Shown in pieces: positions 52,240 to 60,694 of a DNA stretch of 64,000 nt. Location: contig NZ_CAKZKL010000012.1 in assembly GCF_937123735.1 (NCBI RefSeq), forward strand, positions 35,163 to 99,162, given 5' to 3'. Numbering within the stretch: the first letter of the stretch is position 1; each line of letters begins with the position of its first letter. Source of the stretch: an uncultured Lentibacter sp. (GTDB lineage: Bacteria > Pseudomonadota > Alphaproteobacteria > Rhodobacterales > Rhodobacteraceae). The notes below the pieces were generated by a model. It was not told the DNA's origin, did no database searches, and was given only the letters and a program-made list of their open reading frames with translations. Both the position numbers and the translations under genes were made by a program.

Positions 52240-52272
52240 GAATTTGGATATTTGTGGCAATAAGAAAGACAG
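52240..52272 (+). repeat. Modular element, copy 7 (tail only)
   Basis: GGATATTTGTGGCAATAAG, then AAAGACAGGG; only the GGATATTT tail module is present. It ends about 35 bases before the zapE start and is nearly the same as the tail at 15803-15832. Confidence 0.65.
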
Positions 52273-52308
52273 GGTGCAGCGGCTTGCGCGCGGGTTGTAA
52301 ATGGCGCT

Positions 52309-53382
52309 ATGACGCGCGCTATGACGCGCGATATACTCTCGGAATATGCAGCCCGTGTGGCGGATGGACGGCTTCGGGCCGATCCTGCGCAGGAGGCTGT
52401 CTTGCCCGAGCTTGAGCGGATTCGTGCGGCGCTGGCCAAGCCTGTGAAGCGTGGCTGGTTTGCCAAGCCGGCTGCGCCGATCTGCGGGCTTTACATGTGG
52501 GGCGGCGTTGGGCGCGGGAAATCCATGTTGATGGATCTTTTCGTGGACATGTTAGAGGTGCCGGTCCGGCGGGTGCATTTTCATGCTTTCATGCAGGAGG
52601 TTCACAAGGGGATGCACGCGGCGCGCCAGAACAATGTGGCCGATGCGCTTGCTCCTGTGGCGGTTGAGCTGGCGCGCGACCTGCGCTGCCTTGCCTTTGA
52701 TGAGATGCAGATCACCGATATTACGGATGCGATGATTGTCGGGCGGTTGTTTGAGGCGCTGTTTGAGGCGGGGGTTGTGATTGTGACCACCTCAAACCGG
52801 GTGCCGGACGCGCTTTACAAGAACGGGCTGAACCGCCAGCTCTTTGTGCCTTTCATCACGCTGATCAAGGCCCGTTTGCGGGTGCATGAGCTGGCGAGCC
52901 CCGTGGACTACCGCCAGGACAGGTTGGCGGGCGCGCAGACCTATTTCAACCCAGCCGATGCCGCAGCCGGGGCGGCGCTGGCGCGGATTTGGGAAGATCT
53001 GGGCGGCGCAGAGGCGGCCCCGCTGGAGCTTGTTGTCAACAAGCGTGCTGTTGTGCTGCCGGCCTTTGTCAACGGGGTGGCGCGGGCGAAGTTTCACCAG
53101 CTTTGTGGACAGATGTTGGGCCCGGCGGATTATCTGGCGATTGCCGAGGCTGTGCGGGTGTTGATTTTGGAGGATATTCCGCAGCTCTCGCGCAGCAATT
53201 TCAACGAGGCCAAGCGCTTTGTCACCCTGATTGATGCGCTCTATGAGGCGCGGGTGCGGCTGATTGCCAGCGCGGCGGCAGCGCCGGAGATGCTGTATTT
53301 GGAGGGGGAGGGCACCTTTGAATTTGAGCGCACCGCCAGCCGCTTGCGCGAGATGCAGGCGCTGGAGTGGGGCGATGGCTGA
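52309..53382 (+). CDS. zapE: Cell division protein ZapE (AFG1-like ATPase)
   Basis: A 357-residue AFG1/ZapE ATPase. Walker A is GLYMWGGVGRGKSMLMDLF, Walker B is LRCLAFDEMQITDI, and VVIVTTSNRVPDALYKNGLNRQLFVPFI covers sensor 1 and the following helix. The C-terminal part has SRSNFNEAKRFVTLIDALYEARVRL. In E. coli it modulates the Z-ring. A 12-base direct repeat gives two in-frame ATGs (52309 and 52321); no strong ribosome-binding site separates them. Confidence 0.92.
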   Translation: MTRAMTRDILSEYAARVADGRLRADPAQEAVLPELERIRAALAKPVKRGWFAKPAAPICGLYMWGGVGRGKSMLMDLFVDMLEVPVRRVHFHAFMQEVHKGMHAARQNNVADALAPVAVELARDLRCLAFDEMQITDITDAMIVGRLFEALFEAGVVIVTTSNRVPDALYKNGLNRQLFVPFITLIKARLRVHELASPVDYRQDRLAGAQTYFNPADAAAGAALARIWEDLGGAEAAPLELVVNKRAVVLPAFVNGVARAKFHQLCGQMLGPADYLAIAEAVRVLILEDIPQLSRSNFNEAKRFVTLIDALYEARVRLIASAAAAPEMLYLEGEGTFEFERTASRLREMQALEWGDG

Positions 53383-53390
53383 CCCCTGAA

Positions 53391-53424
53391 AAAAGAAAGG
53401 GGGCCGTTGGCTCGGCCCCTCTTT
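53391..53424 (-). terminator. Terminator between zapE and the LysM gene
   Basis: Stem GGGGCCG / CGGCCCC extended by AAAG / CTTT. On the reverse strand it ends CTTTCTTTTTT, so it mainly serves the LysM gene; it may also act on zapE. Confidence 0.7.
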
Positions 53425-53475
53425 CCCCCCGCCCGAAACAATACTCGTTAACGGCCTGCGACTGTGGTGTCCTGC

Positions 53476-54351
53476 TCAGCCCTGAGTGACCTCGGGGATG
53501 CTGAGCCTTTGCCCGACGCGGACGCGATCGGGGCTGGACAAGATCTGACGGTTGGCGCGGAAGATGGCGCTGTAAAGCGCTGCGTCGCCATAGAATTTGC
53601 GTGCGATGGCGCCCAGGCTGTCGCCGGATTGCACCGTGTAGAAGTTGTATTTCTGGGTTTTGCCGGCGCGCTGCACGACCCGCACCTCAACCCCTTCGCC
53701 TTGCGGCGCAGGCAGAGCGCTGTCTGCGCCGGGGTTGGATTTGCGCACAAGATCGGCGAGCAGGGTGGCTGTATCGACGCGGCCCGCATTGGTGCGCAGC
53801 GCGCCGGGCACCTCGATCTGGCCGGCGCTGGCGGCCTCGTTGAGCAGGGCGTCGATATAGGCGTCGGACTGCCCTTGTTTGAGGGCTTGCACCACCAGTT
53901 GCTCCATGGAGCGCGGCGCGGCCTGTTGGGTGGGCGTGCCGGAGAGGCTGGCGATCACCCCGGAGGTGAGGCTGCGCAGCGGGTCTTGGGCTGTGGTGGG
54001 CGTGTCGGTGGTCTGGGGCGCGGGTGTGGCCGCCGGTTGCGGCAAGCTGCCTGTGAGGGTCGCGAGAACATTGGCGGTGATGTCATCGACTGCGGGCGTG
54101 GCCTGTTTGGGGGGATCGAGTGCGATCAGGCTGGTGTCGGCGCGGGCCACTGTTTGAAGCGGGTCGGTTTGGGGTGCGGGCGCAACAGGCCCGGGGGCTT
54201 TGGCGGTGACGCTGTGCGGGATGCCGGCCGGGGTTGGGCTGGCGGGCTGGAGCAGGATCAGCCCCAGCGTGACCGCGAGGAAGGCCGCGCCGATTATCAG
54301 CAGGCGGGCCTGATTGGACGTTGGGGGTTTCAAACTGAAGATACTGGTCAT
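53476..54351 (-). CDS. LysM-domain protein with one N-terminal membrane anchor
   Basis: A 291-residue protein: short cytoplasmic start, one transmembrane helix (ARLLIIGAAFLAVTLGLILL, residues about 16-35), a Pro/Ala/Thr-rich low-complexity stretch (about 40-150), a helical middle (SMEQLVVQALKQGQSDAYIDALLNEAA), and a C-terminal LysM domain (FYTVQSGDSLGAIARKFYGDAALYSAIFRANR) that binds peptidoglycan. It should span from membrane to wall. The start overlaps the stop of the rhodanese gene (ATGA). Confidence 0.88.
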   Translation of the reverse strand: MTSIFSLKPPTSNQARLLIIGAAFLAVTLGLILLQPASPTPAGIPHSVTAKAPGPVAPAPQTDPLQTVARADTSLIALDPPKQATPAVDDITANVLATLTGSLPQPAATPAPQTTDTPTTAQDPLRSLTSGVIASLSGTPTQQAAPRSMEQLVVQALKQGQSDAYIDALLNEAASAGQIEVPGALRTNAGRVDTATLLADLVRKSNPGADSALPAPQGEGVEVRVVQRAGKTQKYNFYTVQSGDSLGAIARKFYGDAALYSAIFRANRQILSSPDRVRVGQRLSIPEVTQG

Positions 54352-54977
54352 GTGGGTTGCCTTACTGTCAGGCCGAGGAGCATCCAGAGTTGCATGCCTC
54401 CACGGTAGAATTTGAGTTTGTCGGCCGGGTAGCCGACGCTGCGCAGGCTTTTGATGGCGCGGGGAGATTGATCGCACCAGGGGCCATTGCAAAACAGCAG
54501 CAGCTCCTTGGCGGTGGTGAAATCCCAGCTGTCGCCGGTTTGACGCGCGCCAAGCGCCTTGAGGATTTCATCGCGGTAGGGGTTGGTTTCATCGAGTGTG
54601 GCGAAGGGGACATTGACCGCGCCGGGGATGGTGCCTTTGGCGAACCATTCGGGCATCCGGCTGTCCAGGAGCAGGCCCCTGCCTGTGGCGAGGCTGTTTT
54701 CCATGAAGGAGAGGACTTCGATTTCGCCGAAGGTTTCAATGCCCGGCGCCGCGCTGATCGGGCTGATGCAGAACGGCGGGCAGGCGCGCGAGGTTTTGGT
54801 GAACTCGCTGTCGAGCCGGTGGGCCGTGTCTTGGATACGTTCGATAACCAGCGTTTCGCCGGTGGTGAGTGTGATTGTCTTGGAGCTGAGTTCCGGCGTG
54901 ATCCGCACGTCTTGAGCGAAGACGGCGGCAGGCAAAAACACTGCGCAAGCAACATACAGGCCGAAAAGGCGTTTCAT
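54348..54977 (-). CDS. Exported rhodanese-like domain protein
   Basis: A 209-residue protein with a signal peptide (MKRLFGLYVACAVFLPAAVFA) and a C-terminal rhodanese domain: GLLLDSRMPEWFAKGTIPGAVNVPF and the Cys-centred loop LLLFCNGPWCDQSPRAIKSL. The N-terminal mature part has a conserved-looking FTKTSRACPPFCISPI with two Cys. Sulfur transfer in the periplasm is the usual guess; the substrate is unknown. It heads the two-gene operon with the LysM gene, behind a promoter rich in GANTC sites. Confidence 0.88.
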   Translation of the reverse strand: MKRLFGLYVACAVFLPAAVFAQDVRITPELSSKTITLTTGETLVIERIQDTAHRLDSEFTKTSRACPPFCISPISAAPGIETFGEIEVLSFMENSLATGRGLLLDSRMPEWFAKGTIPGAVNVPFATLDETNPYRDEILKALGARQTGDSWDFTTAKELLLFCNGPWCDQSPRAIKSLRSVGYPADKLKFYRGGMQLWMLLGLTVRQPT

Positions 54978-55039
54978 CTACGTCCCCCAGATCCGCACGC
55001 GCCGATGTGGCAGAAGGCGCGTTTAGACTGCTGCCCCAA

Positions 55040-55133
55040 GATATAGGCGAATCGGTGCGAATCGGTCAATATCCAGTGATTCGATTTTCACCGAATCGGG
55101 GCCTCCTGTGGGCTAAGCCCTTGGAAGTGAGTC
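55040..55133 (-). promoter_or_regulatory. Promoter of the rhodanese-LysM operon with five GANTC sites
   Basis: On the reverse strand, TTGACC (55064-55069) and TATATC (55040-55045) form a -35/-10 pair with an 18-base spacer. Two GANTC sites (55049-55053 and 55059-55063) lie inside the spacer; three more lie at 55078-55082, 55093-55097 and 55129-55133. GANTC is the CcrM methylation site, and promoters with GANTC in the core are typical GcrA targets in alphaproteobacteria. Regulation is inferred. Confidence 0.65.
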
Positions 55134-55183
55134 GCATTTTTTTTGCGGCTTTGGGGCCGGTGTTGGGGCCGGTGGTGGCCCTG

Positions 55184-56455
55184 CTAGCCGTGCGTGCGCA
55201 GGATATGGCCCGCGAGGTAGAGCGACCCGCAGATCAAGACGCGCGCCGCGGGCTCTTGCGCGGTGATTTGTGCCAGCGCGGCGGCGGTGGTTTCAGCCGT
55301 CTGGGCCTGCATTCCGACCGCTTCGGCCGCTTTGGCGGTTGTGGCGGCGGGAAGGGTGTTGGCTTCGCCGGGAATAGAGACCGCGTGCAGCGCTGTGATG
55401 TGAGGCGCGACGGGGGCGAGGTAGCCGCCGATGTCTTTGGTGTTGAGCATACCGCAGATCATATAGGTGGGCCGCTTGGGCAGGCGGGTGAGCGCCTCGG
55501 CCAGCGTGGCCCCGCAGGCGGGGTTGTGGCCGCCGTCCAGCCAGAGCTCGGCCTGCGGCGCGGCGTCAAGCAGTGGGCCGTGGGCGAGCTTTTGCATCCG
55601 CGCGGGCCATTTGGCCTGTGTCACGGCCGCCTCATAGCTCGTTTCGGGCAGGCCGAGCGCGCGCAGCCCTGCGAGGGCCGCGCCGGCATTTTGGAACTGA
55701 TGCGCGCCCATAAGGGCGGGCGGGGGCAGATCGAGCAGGCCGGTTTCGTCCTGATAGACGAGCCGTCCGCGCTCCTCGGTGACATGCCAGTGCTGGCCCT
55801 GCGCGAGAAGCGGTGCGCCGAGCGCGGCGGCGCGCGCCTCAATTACGGCGCCGCCCTCTTCGGACTGGCCCGACATGACGAGCGGCACACCGCGCTTGAT
55901 GATCCCGGCCTTTTCGCCTGCGATCTTGGCGACGGTATCGCCCAGAAACTGCTGATGGTCGAGCGAGACGGGGGTTATCACGGTGAGGGCGGGCTTGGCC
56001 ACGACATTGGTGGCGTCCAGCCGCCCGCCGAGGCCGACCTCAAGCAGGGTGTAATCGGCGGGGGTGCGCGACATGGCCAGAAGGCCCGCGCAGGTGGTGA
56101 TTTCGAAATAGGTGATGTTTTCGCCGCCGTTGGCCTCGTAGCATTCATCGAGCACCTCTGTGAGATGTGGCTCAGATATCAGCTCGCCGGCCAGCACGAT
56201 GCGCTCGTGAAAGCGGGCGAGATGCGGCGAGGTATAGGCGTGGGCGGTGAGCCCTGCGCCCTCGATCCCGGCGCGCAGCATGGCGAGGGTGGAGCCTTTG
56301 CCATTGGTTCCGGCGATGTGAATGACCGGCGGGAGCTTGTCTTGCGGGTTGCCCAGAGCGTCCAGAAGCCGCCAGACACGGTCCAGCGTGAGGTCAATCA
56401 CCTTGGGGTGAAGCGCCATCATCCGTTCCAGGATGAGATCTGATCCGCCGCTCAT
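55184..56455 (-). CDS. folC: Folylpolyglutamate synthase/dihydrofolate synthase
   Basis: A 423-residue Mur-ligase family enzyme that adds glutamate to dihydropteroate and folates. [15 protein letters not shown] is the ATP P-loop, [15 protein letters not shown] follows, then [26 protein letters not shown], and [26 protein letters not shown]; the C-terminal part has [11 protein letters not shown]. Start overlaps the accD stop (ATGA), the classic accD-folC pairing. Confidence 0.96.
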   Translation of the reverse strand: MSGGSDLILERMMALHPKVIDLTLDRVWRLLDALGNPQDKLPPVIHIAGTNGKGSTLAMLRAGIEGAGLTAHAYTSPHLARFHERIVLAGELISEPHLTEVLDECYEANGGENITYFEITTCAGLLAMSRTPADYTLLEVGLGGRLDATNVVAKPALTVITPVSLDHQQFLGDTVAKIAGEKAGIIKRGVPLVMSGQSEEGGAVIEARAAALGAPLLAQGQHWHVTEERGRLVYQDETGLLDLPPPALMGAHQFQNAGAALAGLRALGLPETSYEAAVTQAKWPARMQKLAHGPLLDAAPQAELWLDGGHNPACGATLAEALTRLPKRPTYMICGMLNTKDIGGYLAPVAPHITALHAVSIPGEANTLPAATTAKAAEAVGMQAQTAETTAAALAQITAQEPAARVLICGSLYLAGHILRTHG

Positions 56456-57390
56456 TTTGGGGCGTTTGCCTTTTGCTCGGGGGCTTCACTGGCCTCTTTT
56501 CCGGCGGGTTGAGGCGCGGGAAGATCGCCTGCGACGGGCGGCTCAAGCCCCATGAGCATCCGTGTGATCTTGATCAGCTCGCCACGCATTTCGGTGCGCG
56601 GTGTGACGCGGTCAAGCATCCCGTGGTCAAGCAGGTATTCGGCGCGCTGGAAGCCCTCGGGGAGCTTCTCGCCGATGGTTTGCTGGATCACCCGTGGGCC
56701 GGCAAAACAGATCAGCGCGTTGGGCTCGGCGATCTGGATATCGCCCAGCATCGCATAGGAGGCTGTCACGCCGCCGGTTGTGGGATGCGTGAGCACGACG
56801 ATATAGGGCAGCCCGGCTTCCTTGAGCATTTGCACGGCCACGGTGGTGCGCGGCATTTGCATAAGGCTGAGGATGCCTTCCTGCATCCGCGCGCCGCCAG
56901 CGGCGGAAAACAGCACCAGCGGGCGCTTGAGCTTCACGGCGGTTTCGGCGGCGGCGATGATGGCGTTGCCGACATACATGCCCATGGAGCCGCCCATGAA
57001 GGAAAAATCTTGTGCGGCTGCCACGATGGGTGTGCGGCCGATTTCGCCCTGCACAACCAGCATGGCCTCTTTCTCGCCCGTGGCTTTCTGGGCGGCTTTC
57101 ATACGGTCGGGGTATTTTTTCTGGTCGCGAAATTTCAGGGGATCATCAATCGGCTTTGGCACGGCCACCTCGGTGAAGATGCCGCCGTCAAACAAGGCTG
57201 TGAAGCGGTCGCGCGGGGTGATTCCCATGTGGTGGCCACAGGCTGTGCAAACGTTGAGATTGTTGGCCAGCTCCCGGTGAAACAGCATTGTCCCGCAGTC
57301 GTCGCATTTGCTCCAGAGGTTTTCCGGCGTGTCGCGGCGCGAGAAGATCGAGTTGATGCGCGGGCGGACGTAGTTGGTGATCCAGTTCAT
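56452..57390 (-). CDS. accD: Acetyl-CoA carboxylase carboxyltransferase beta subunit
   Basis: A 312-residue AccD. The C4 zinc finger is [26 protein letters not shown]; the crotonase-like core has [58 protein letters not shown] and [31 protein letters not shown]. The tail after residue 285 is Pro/Ala/Glu-rich. It catalyses carboxyl transfer to acetyl-CoA with AccA. Confidence 0.97.
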   Translation of the reverse strand: MNWITNYVRPRINSIFSRRDTPENLWSKCDDCGTMLFHRELANNLNVCTACGHHMGITPRDRFTALFDGGIFTEVAVPKPIDDPLKFRDQKKYPDRMKAAQKATGEKEAMLVVQGEIGRTPIVAAAQDFSFMGGSMGMYVGNAIIAAAETAVKLKRPLVLFSAAGGARMQEGILSLMQMPRTTVAVQMLKEAGLPYIVVLTHPTTGGVTASYAMLGDIQIAEPNALICFAGPRVIQQTIGEKLPEGFQRAEYLLDHGMLDRVTPRTEMRGELIKITRMLMGLEPPVAGDLPAPQPAGKEASEAPEQKANAPK

Positions 57391-57453
57391 AGAGAGGCCT
57401 TTGCCGTTTCACTTGTCTGTCTTGCAGATAATCAGGACCGGCGGGAAATGCAA

Positions 57454-58356
57454 TCAGCGCGTCAGGGCGCGCCGCGCCGCAAGCCACATCAGGCCCAGCA
57501 CAGCGAGCTCCTGGGCCAGCTGCCCGTTGGCAAGCAGCGGTGTCTCTGCGCCCAGGGCGGGGGCCAGTGTTTCGGGCGCAAAGAGAAACAGCGCAAAGCC
57601 CGAAGAGGGCCCGCCGGCCTCGCCATAGAGCAGAAAGGCGAAGGCATTGTTGGCCATGTGAAAGGCCAGGGCCGGGCCAAGTGTTCCGGCGCGGGCGGTC
57701 AGATCGGAGGCGCAAAGGCCGAAGGCGAAGGCCCAGATTGCATAGTGCAGGCTGGCGACGGGGCTTGCGGCAAGGGTCCAATGCGCGAGGGCGAAGGCCA
57801 GGTTTGTCAGCACCAGCCAGACGACAGGCCGGGCAAAGAGCGCGGCAAGCTGTTGTTGCAGGTAACCGCGGTAAAGCAGTTCCTCGGCGGCGATTTGCAC
57901 GAAGATTGCCATGAGCGCGGCGGGCAGCAGCCACAGCCAGGCCGCCAGCGGGCGGCTGTGGTCCAGCGCATCGCGGCTCCACCAGGGGGGCAGGATCTCG
58001 ATCACAAGGAGCAGCGCCGCAAGCGGCCAGAGCACCGCAAGGAACTGGCGCAACGCCTGCCGGGGCGGCCCGGTGAGGCTTGCGGCGCTGCGTTTGTGAA
58101 CGAGCCGCGCCACCAGCACCACAAAGCCGCCAAGCCCGGCAAAAGACATGAGCTGGGCCATCAGGCCAAGCGGGGTTGCGCCTGTGTAAAAGGCGGTGAG
58201 CCAGTCAGGGCGGCGCGCCAGCAGCAGCGCGTCGATGAGATCATAGGTGGCGTAATGGCCCAGCTCGATGGCGGTGAAGCCGAGCACCAGCAGCAGCAAG
58301 CTGCTGCGCAGCCTTGCCGGGGCCACAAAGGCATCATGGGCGCGGTAGCGGCGCAT
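57454..58356 (-). CDS. CPBP family intramembrane protease, paralogue A
   Basis: A 300-residue membrane protein with about eight helices and the CPBP (Abi/CAAX protease) motifs: AAEELLYRGYLQQQL (motif 1, EExxxR), LAFALAHWTL (motif 2, FxxxH) and ALAFHMANNAFAFLL (motif 3, HxxxN). The catalytic residues are all in place. It lies three bases after its tandem paralogue and shares the segment DLTARAGTLGPALA. Function in bacteria is mostly undefined. Confidence 0.88.
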   Translation of the reverse strand: MRRYRAHDAFVAPARLRSSLLLLVLGFTAIELGHYATYDLIDALLLARRPDWLTAFYTGATPLGLMAQLMSFAGLGGFVVLVARLVHKRSAASLTGPPRQALRQFLAVLWPLAALLLVIEILPPWWSRDALDHSRPLAAWLWLLPAALMAIFVQIAAEELLYRGYLQQQLAALFARPVVWLVLTNLAFALAHWTLAASPVASLHYAIWAFAFGLCASDLTARAGTLGPALAFHMANNAFAFLLYGEAGGPSSGFALFLFAPETLAPALGAETPLLANGQLAQELAVLGLMWLAARRALTR

Positions 58357-58359
58357 GGT

Positions 58360-59247
58360 TCAGCGGCCCAGAGCGAGGCGCGCTGTCAGCCATGCGCAGA
58401 GCAGGGTCATCAGCTCGTAAGGCAGCCAGACTGGCAGCAGCGCCCTGTCTGACAGCTCGAAAGGATAGGTATAGAGCGCAAGCCCGAACAGCCTGTCGCC
58501 CGGGGCGAGATAGAGCAGCGCCGTGGCATTGAAGAACAGATGCAGCGCCAGGGCGGGGGCCAGGGTGCCAGCGCGGGCTGTCAGATCACCCGCAGCAAGC
58601 CCGAAAAGGGCGGCGCTGAGCATGATGGCCCAGACATTGCCGCCCGTGGCCGCAGGGTCATAATGCAGCAGGCCAAAGGCCAGCGCGGGCATGAGCAGCC
58701 AGATCCAGGCCTGAGAGAAGCGCGCGGAAAGCTGGCTTTGGGCATAGCCGCGAAACAACAGCTCCTCGGCACTGACCTGCACCAGCAACAGCGGCACGGA
58801 AAGTGGCAGGATGGCCAGCCAGCGCAGGTAGTCGATGTTGTGAAAGGGTTGCAGCATGGCCGGTTCGGGCAACACCCAGAGCAGGATGGCAAAGCCGCTC
58901 AGGGCGGTGCCGATGCGCAGGCTCTGGCCCATGAAGTCACGTCCTGCGCCAAACAGCGAGGCGAGCGGCCTGTTGTGCAGCAGTTTGAGCACAAGCGCGA
59001 GCGAGATGGTGATCAGCCCGAAAGAGGCCAGAATGGCCAGCATGGCGCGCGCGCTGGAACCTTCATCAATTTCGCGGGCCAGCGCGGGCCAGTCCTGCGG
59101 GGCGACGAGCTCGGAGAGCAGGGTGAAATACCCGTGCCCCAGGGCCGTGTAACACGCCGCGATCAGGGCAAGCCCGAGCAGAAACCGCCACAGCTCTGCG
59201 CGGGGGAGGGCCGGTTGGGCCAGGATATTCTGGGCGTCATAGCGCAT
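58360..59247 (-). CDS. CPBP family intramembrane protease, paralogue B
   Basis: A 295-residue membrane protein parallel to the downstream gene: SAEELLFRGYAQSQL (motif 1), LAFGLLHYDP (motif 2) and ALALHLFFNATALLYL (motif 3), and the shared DLTARAGTLAPALA. Catalytic residues are present. The two genes are co-directional with a three-base gap and most likely arose by tandem duplication and are co-transcribed. Confidence 0.88.
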   Translation of the reverse strand: MRYDAQNILAQPALPRAELWRFLLGLALIAACYTALGHGYFTLLSELVAPQDWPALAREIDEGSSARAMLAILASFGLITISLALVLKLLHNRPLASLFGAGRDFMGQSLRIGTALSGFAILLWVLPEPAMLQPFHNIDYLRWLAILPLSVPLLLVQVSAEELLFRGYAQSQLSARFSQAWIWLLMPALAFGLLHYDPAATGGNVWAIMLSAALFGLAAGDLTARAGTLAPALALHLFFNATALLYLAPGDRLFGLALYTYPFELSDRALLPVWLPYELMTLLCAWLTARLALGR

Positions 59248-59741
59248 GAGAGAGGCTTAGCGGGAAACGGGCCGTTGGCAAAGGCTGACATAGGCCTCTG
59301 AGGCGCATTTGCGCTCTGCTGTGATGTTTTGGAGCGGGTTTGGCCGTTTGAAGGCGAGTCATCAGACACCTCGCGGGTTTTTGTCACCGGGCGCGTTCTT
59401 TGAGCAATAGATATCGCCATATCGGCCCGAGTTATCGCAAAGATAAACTGCGCAGGAGGCAGTCAGGACCTCTCCGCGACATTCAAGATCACCAAGCTCC
59501 GAGGTGGCAGCATCGCGCGCGCCCTTGCAGGGCTCTTGTTTTTGGAGCTGAAGAAGACACCTTCACAGGTCCTTTTCAAAGGCCCATTTTGAACTGCGCG
59601 GTCAGGTCGCTGGCGCGCGCAGCAGTGCAAAACAGCGCGAGACCCGGAACGAGGGGCACAAGGCGCAGAAGGCGCGGGGCATCGCTAGGACGGATTTACT
59701 TTGTGTTGGATCAGTTCGATGCGCGCGAAGCCTTCCCCCCC
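59248..59741. other. Gene-free 494-base gap before pheA
   Basis: No credible protein gene. Frames are open on both strands around 59400-59590 but have no start codons early on and use rare codons (ATA). The middle part holds several hairpins and is listed separately as a candidate structured RNA. The outer parts show nothing I can name. Confidence 0.6.
59430..59590 (+). ncRNA. Candidate structured RNA (unidentified)
   Basis: Hairpins in order: AGTTATC-GCAAA-GATAAACT (59430-59449); arms AGCTCC (59495) and GGAGCT (59544) enclosing GCCCT-TGC-AGGGC (59521-59533); GAAG/CTTC (59553-59564); GG(T)CCTTT-TC-AAAGGCC (59568-59584) followed by CATTTT, which could be a terminator. TTGTCA at 59381 could be a -35. 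I do not match it to tmRNA, RNase P, SRP or 6S RNA. The strand is uncertain. Confidence 0.3.
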
Positions 59742-60572
59742 CTAGCGCTCCCGATCGGCGGGGTAAACACCGATGATCTGGATGTAGGAGGTGAAATAGT
59801 CGAGTTCCTCAAGGGCCAGTTTGACATTCGGGTCATCCGGATGGCCGTCGATGTCGGCATAAAAGCGCGTGGCGGTGAAGGAGCCGTCGACCATATAGCT
59901 TTCCAGCTTGGTCATGTTGACGCCGTTGGTGGCAAAGCCGCCCATCGCCTTGTAGAGCGCAGCAGGGATGTTGCGCACCTCAAAAATGAAGGTTGTCATC
60001 ATGTTGAGTTTGCCGCGGCGGGTATAATCGGCCTCGCGGCCCATGATCACAAAGCGCGTGGTGTTGTGGCCGTGATCCTCGATATCGCTGGCGAGCACGG
60101 TGAGGCCGTGGATTTCGGCGGCCAGCTCGGAGGCGAGCACGCCCTCGTTCTGTGCGCCGGATGCGGCCAGCTCGGCAGCGGCGCCGGCGCTGTCGGCGGC
60201 GGAGACAGGCTTGATATTCTGCGCCCGCAGGAAGGCGGCGGACTGTGGCAGCAGCACAGGATGCGCGCGCACAAGGCGCACATCAGACAGCGGCACGCCG
60301 GCATTGGCCATCAGCGCGATGCGCACCCGCACGAAGGCTTCATCGACGATGAACAGCCCGCAATCGGGGATGAGGCGGTGGTTGTCCGCAACGCGGCCAT
60401 AGGTTGTGTTTTCTACGGGCAACATGGCGAAATCGGCATCCCCTCCCTTGACGGCGGCAATCGCCTCTTCAAAAGAGGCGCAGGGCACCGGCGTGGCGTC
60501 GGGGCGGGCCGTGAGGCAGGCTTCGTGGCTGTAGGCACCTAATTCGCCCTGAAATGCGATCCGTTTGGACAT
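59742..60572 (-). CDS. pheA: Prephenate dehydratase
   Basis: A 276-residue monofunctional prephenate dehydratase (prephenate to phenylpyruvate) with C-terminal ACT domain. The N-terminal part IAFQGELGAYSHEAC and the PVENTTYGRVADNH block are standard; the catalytic TRF is present (HNTTRFVIMG). The ACT domain has MTTFIFEVRNIPAALYKAMGGFATNGVNMTKLESYM. The usual SHP-type motif in the second lobe reads AHPVLLPQS, and ESRP is ESYM, both mild departures. Complete. Confidence 0.94.
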   Translation of the reverse strand: MSKRIAFQGELGAYSHEACLTARPDATPVPCASFEEAIAAVKGGDADFAMLPVENTTYGRVADNHRLIPDCGLFIVDEAFVRVRIALMANAGVPLSDVRLVRAHPVLLPQSAAFLRAQNIKPVSAADSAGAAAELAASGAQNEGVLASELAAEIHGLTVLASDIEDHGHNTTRFVIMGREADYTRRGKLNMMTTFIFEVRNIPAALYKAMGGFATNGVNMTKLESYMVDGSFTATRFYADIDGHPDDPNVKLALEELDYFTSYIQIIGVYPADRER

Positions 60573-60694
60573 TTTTACCCCTTTTTCATGCGTCCCCCGT
60601 GGTCAGGGGCGTTTAGCCGCAGAAACTACACCTTGCGCAAAGGGAGTGGAAGCGGATAGATAGCCGCCGAAAGCTACCAAACGGAATCTGGCCT

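Larger units (their letters stand above)
51969..52308. other. Gene-free gap between the MFS transporter and zapE
   Basis: This 340-base gap holds a decayed GTGCAC element, two GGTGCGCA palindromes and a GGGATATTT-type tail, each listed separately. I see no open frame with coding character and no RNA gene. The divergent promoters of the two flanking genes must lie here but cannot be placed with confidence. Confidence 0.7.

Noticed and set aside
56473..58452. A 659-codon open frame on the + strand opposite accD and a CPBP gene
   Set aside because: Antisense artefact: it spans two well-identified genes and a spacer, and shows no domain.
59404..59592. A 62-codon + strand frame in the gap before pheA
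   Set aside because: No ATG, GTG or TTG near its beginning and repeated rare ATA codons; better explained as part of a possible RNA or as non-coding.
59400..60542. A long + strand frame covering the gap before pheA and the pheA antisense
   Set aside because: Its larger part is the shadow of pheA; the N-terminal part is Arg-rich with no recognisable domain.
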